35,955 bases of DNA from Welwitschia mirabilis. Taxonomy: Eukaryota; Gnetophyta; Gnetopsida; Welwitschiales. The translations under genes were made by a program, and so were the position numbers. The stretch covers positions 208,975,238 through 209,011,192 of the forward strand of contig JBOZIK010000001.1 of the NCBI GenBank assembly GCA_051453625.1. The letters run 5' to 3'. Under the pieces are notes generated by a model. It was not told where the DNA came from. It ran no database searches and worked only from the letters and a program-made list of their open reading frames with translations. Below are positions 32,301 to 35,955 of this stretch, one piece after another (positions within the stretch are counted from its first letter, which is position 1; every line of letters begins with the position of its first letter).

Positions 32301-32719
32301 GTTACCACTTTCTTAAAGAAAGATTCATGTGATATAACAATCGATTTAGAATCATCTTCAATGGGACTAAGTATGTCATATATAATATTTTGTAAACCTT
32401 ACTTACTTGAATATTCAGTATATTAAGCTTTTAGTTAAATGATTAATTATTTTTATTTAAAGACCTTGTCAAAATAGTATGGCATTTTAAATTAATTATA
32501 GTTTCTAATTTTCATAATTTTCTATGAAAATGATAAAAATTATGTTAAAATATTTTTATGAGAAAAGCTATCTAAACATTTAAAATCTCATTATGTAAGG
32601 AATTAAAATCAAATGATAAAACTAATCAATTGAAAATTTTAGGAGGACATAATAATATATTTTGCATCTTATTTATTCATTTAAATTCTTGGTAAATGTG
32701 ATAGGTGTATTATATTATG
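32301..32719. other. AT-rich stretch, nothing recognised
   Basis: Very AT-rich, with no coding signal. It precedes the 486-N gap. Confidence 0.4.
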
Positions 32720-33205
32720 NNNNNNNNNNNNNNNNNNNNNNNNNNNNNNNNNNNNNNNNNNNNNNNNNNNNNNNNNNNNNNNNNNNNNNNNNNNNNNNNN
32801 NNNNNNNNNNNNNNNNNNNNNNNNNNNNNNNNNNNNNNNNNNNNNNNNNNNNNNNNNNNNNNNNNNNNNNNNNNNNNNNNNNNNNNNNNNNNNNNNNNNN
32901 NNNNNNNNNNNNNNNNNNNNNNNNNNNNNNNNNNNNNNNNNNNNNNNNNNNNNNNNNNNNNNNNNNNNNNNNNNNNNNNNNNNNNNNNNNNNNNNNNNNN
33001 NNNNNNNNNNNNNNNNNNNNNNNNNNNNNNNNNNNNNNNNNNNNNNNNNNNNNNNNNNNNNNNNNNNNNNNNNNNNNNNNNNNNNNNNNNNNNNNNNNNN
33101 NNNNNNNNNNNNNNNNNNNNNNNNNNNNNNNNNNNNNNNNNNNNNNNNNNNNNNNNNNNNNNNNNNNNNNNNNNNNNNNNNNNNNNNNNNNNNNNNNNNN
33201 NNNNN
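32720..33205. other. Assembly gap, 486 N
   Basis: Unsequenced. The flanks show no overlap. Confidence 0.99.
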
Positions 33206-34230
33206 AAGTACATGCACTATTACTAGAACCAAGAATGATAAATAAGTAGATTTACTCTACCATGACTTTTATATTCTTGAGATGTATAAGAGCCTGGTTC
33301 ATAGCATGCTAATTGTTTTATTCATTGAAATTGAAGAGTCTATCTTATTATGCCATATGACAATTTTGAGATTTGTGCATTTATTCTTTTGATACATGTC
33401 TTGGATAAATTAAACTTACTTATGAGCCTATAAAGGATTAAAAAGGAGCTAGCACGAGGAAATAATGCATGTAATTAATCTTGCTCATTAAAGCAAAAAG
33501 ATTACTCACCCTAGTTAGGTGCATGAGTCGTAAATATGATCTCTTTTTGTACTTTAATGTCACTTATTACTCGTCATAGTTATTAATGCTAACTCATATG
33601 ATCTTGTGATCTTAAGCTATGTGCCTTTGTTTATCTATATATAGAGATCCTTTCCTCTCTTGTAGAGGAAGATACTTTCCTTTTTTTTTTATACAAGTGC
33701 ATTTCTATGTTTCCTCTTTCTTTTTTTTCATTCTTTTTCTTGTGAAGCCTGAATTTTGGAAGCTTGGATGTAAGGAAATTTTAAGCTTAAATCTTCATCC
33801 ATCTTCAACTATCAAGGACTTACTAATCTTTCGAAGTAAGCTTTTTACTATTATTGTTTATATGATCTCTTTTTAAGATTCTAATAGAATGATGTAATAT
33901 TACATTAGGGAATTATTTATAGCTTTTATGCAATTATGTTATAAAACATTATTCCCTTCCATTGGATTTTAATAAGATGTTAGGAAGATATGAGGGGTCT
34001 TTTGTGCTTGGTAATGAAGGTTACTAATGGATGATTATGGCCAAGTGACCAAGGGGTTCACTATTAAAAAAAGGAATTTGGATACCCATGTTTATTTCAA
34101 TATTATATTTTTATCTATTATGCATTAGGTCCATATTTTTAGGGGCAAAGTCTGATCTTCAAAAATCTCTTTAGGCTAGTACTCTTTCATGGAAATCATA
34201 AGGCTCATAGTAAATGTTTCTTTTTGAATT
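33206..34230 (+). other. Non-coding region with a TATA-like element at 33636
   Basis: CTATATATAGAGATCC at 33635-33650 is a fair TATA match, followed by a small hairpin (TCCTCT...AGAGGA, 33654-33670) and a pyrimidine-rich leader. The 85-codon open stretch at 33619-33876 overlaps the TATA element and is mostly low-complexity Phe/Leu, so it is unlikely to be a gene. It may be a promoter or LTR relic. Confidence 0.3.
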
Positions 34231-34560
34231 GATTTTTTTTGAAAAAAGGTAGGTATATTAAACTAGAAAATTTACATCAGGGGCAAAAACACCTAGGAAT
34301 AATAGGATAATTGAACTGTTCATAAACAGGAAGTAGTCTACTAGCTGGTAAAGAGGGACTTGAGAAATAGGCCAAAATGGAGGCAAAACCGCCTCTTGAT
34401 GATGTAGTCACAGGAATCTGCCTATCTAATATAGCAAAACACATATATAAAGCTGAAAAAAAAGAGCATAGAAACTGATAGACTAGGACGAAAACTCCCC
34501 TTGAGACCAGAAGTTACAAAAAACTCAGTTTTAGAGTGGAATAAACCTGAATGGGAAGGA
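34231..34560. other. Downstream flank of the J-domain fragment
   Basis: Compared with its neighbours this flank has higher GC and more CpG. It contains the 3' part of a 73-codon open stretch (34422-34643, -) that overlaps the J-domain ORF in another frame and has no recognisable domain. A short T8 run at 34233-34240 on the plus strand could be a very short poly(A) end of a minus-strand retrocopy, but it is too short to be decisive. Confidence 0.35.
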
Positions 34561-34764
34561 TTACAGTCCTCTACAGAATGAGAACATGTTACCATGGTTA
34601 TGTTCAAGGAGAAATCTACCAAAATCATTAGAGAGAACTTCAAAAGCTTGATTTATCTCCTTAAATTCTTCAGCATCTGCTGGATTTTTGTTTGGATGAG
34701 AACGAAAAGCTTTCTTTCTGTAGCTCGATTTTATGGCCTGCGGTAGGGCTCTGTTCTTTTCGAA
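34561..34764 (-). pseudogene. J-domain (DnaJ/Hsp40-type) fragment
   Basis: A 67-codon open frame between stops encodes [19 protein letters not shown], then [17 protein letters not shown]. These are helices II and III of a J domain with the loop between them. J domains stimulate Hsp70 ATPase through an HPD tripeptide; here it reads H-P-N (34690-34698), a GAC-to-AAC change that would abolish that activity. Helix I and an initiator Met are missing. There are no internal stops, CpG is more frequent than in the surroundings, and the ORF ends soon after helix III. An AG before the first J-domain codons (acceptor-like CCGCAG/GCC) and a GGTAGA after LSNDF (donor-like) mean it could instead be one exon of a larger gene. 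A retrocopy or captured gene piece is equally possible. Confidence 0.7.
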
Positions 34765-35955
34765 TTAATTTGATTGTTCTTTCAAAAATGATTTGAATTA
34801 ATAACTTAGTTAAAATATTCTGTAAGTAGTTAGTTGGTATATCCATTATTTTATTGATCTAAGGTATTACTTAGCTAGTTCTAAAAATTTTATCATATTT
34901 TTATTATGGTGAAAATTAAATTTCCAGAATAAAGGCATAGGATAAAAATATTATAACCTATTAATTAGCAGGTATAAATTAGTGAAATTAATTTTGTAAG
35001 TCTAGGATTGTGTTATAAATGTGACAATGTAAGAATAATAATTTTTCTAATAGGTAATTATTTTTAAAATATTTTTTTTAAAAATATGTTAGAGTATAAA
35101 TGCAAAAAATAGTAAGTAAGTAATTTACATTTATGAATAAATATCTACAAAGTTGAGCATCCTAAATTATAGGAAATATAATAAGCTCTCCAAACATTTT
35201 GAGTCATTTAGAAACTAGTATTTTGAAGGTTGTTCATTTTAGTGTAATGCGGTAGAATTGTAATTTTAGAAAATTTGACAGTCTTTAACCTTAAATGATA
35301 ACCTTAAAAGTAATATTTTTAGAATTCCAACATATTTTAAGTTAGATTTTGAAGATCCTATTATGTGTCTAGTTTCTGAGAAACTACTATAATTTATCTT
35401 ATGCTTCATAATTAATAAACTATTAATTTTTTACTATGATGTCTTTTTAGAGCTCAAAAATGTTATAATTAATGTTTTAAATTATAAAAAAAATTTACAC
35501 AATATTTTATAGGGAATTTGAACATATAAGGCATATTTCTATTAGTAACTTTAATTTAAATTACCTATAAATAGTATTTGATCTATAGAAATACCTCTTT
35601 TACCTTTTTTCTTTATCTTACTTTAAATCTGTATACCTGTATGAGTTTTCACCTTAGTAGTTTAAGTAACATAAATAACCTCTAGCTTATCAATTTTTTT
35701 CTATTGATCTATAATATACCTATAAGAATCTTAGATAAAGATTTATATCTTAACAATTATGCTTGAGTTATTCTTTCTTTTGTTTACCTGCCTTGCACCG
35801 TTCCATGGGTATTGTCATATGAACATGGAAGAATGTTTTTAGGATTGACATAGCTCTAGGTATATTTTAGTTTCTTTAAGTACATCATTAGGATGTTATT
35901 TAGTACATTTTGAATATTTTTGTTATTATTTAAATAAAAAAGAATATTTCCTTTA
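34765..35955. other. Very AT-rich stretch, nothing recognised
   Basis: No coding signal is visible. One hairpin, TTCCATG...CATGGAA, lies at 35811-35830. Helix I of the J domain would be expected near 34770-34830 if the gene were complete and unspliced, but it is not readable there. Confidence 0.4.

Overview
The window looks like repeat-rich, intergenic nuclear DNA of a land plant, and most of it is decayed retrotransposons. By eye it is about 30% GC, CpG is scarce, and ten N gaps interrupt it. No intact protein-coding gene is visible. The plant LINE, plant-type Ty3/gypsy and Penelope-like remnants, together with extreme C-to-T/G-to-A decay, fit a gymnosperm with a heavily methylated, AT-drifted genome. 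Welwitschia is known for this, but naming it is inference.

Layout: 2-245 (+) is the C-terminal end of a Ty3/gypsy integrase. 1830-2471 (-) is a broken, unrecognised ORF beginning MASNSNN. 2880-4490 is a degenerate short-period repeat field holding two assembly gaps. 5803-7760 (+) is a long, decayed, coiled-coil-rich ORF of unknown family, followed by a TATA-like element at 8055. 8780-11345 (-) is a LINE with endonuclease and reverse transcriptase (RT) domains in the normal order. 12480-18755 (-) holds three copies of a Penelope-like element (PLE) with no visible GIY-YIG domain: a long copy A (12480-16430), a 3' piece C (16545-17470) and a 5'-truncated copy B (17488-18755) in head-to-tail tandem with C. 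20651-21611 resembles an LTR. 23777-23926 is a perfect-length 75-bp tandem duplication, followed by a pyrimidine-rich block. 28560-32300 (-) is a decayed Ty3/gypsy pol with integrase and RT. 34561-34764 (-) is a J-domain (DnaJ-type) fragment, the only host-gene-like signal.

The elements do not form a pathway; they share a mode of decay. In-frame stops mostly sit where CAA/CAG, CGA or TGG would be expected, and the conserved Asp of three unrelated motifs reads Asn (LINE FADD as FAND, gypsy LDD as LND, J-domain HPD as HPN). All of these changes can be explained by deamination of methylated cytosine on one strand or the other.

The most interesting parts are the PLE cluster, one copy of which carries an internally expanded microsatellite and lies near telomere-like sequence, the unclassified coiled-coil ORF, and two gaps whose flanks look like unmerged overlapping contig ends.
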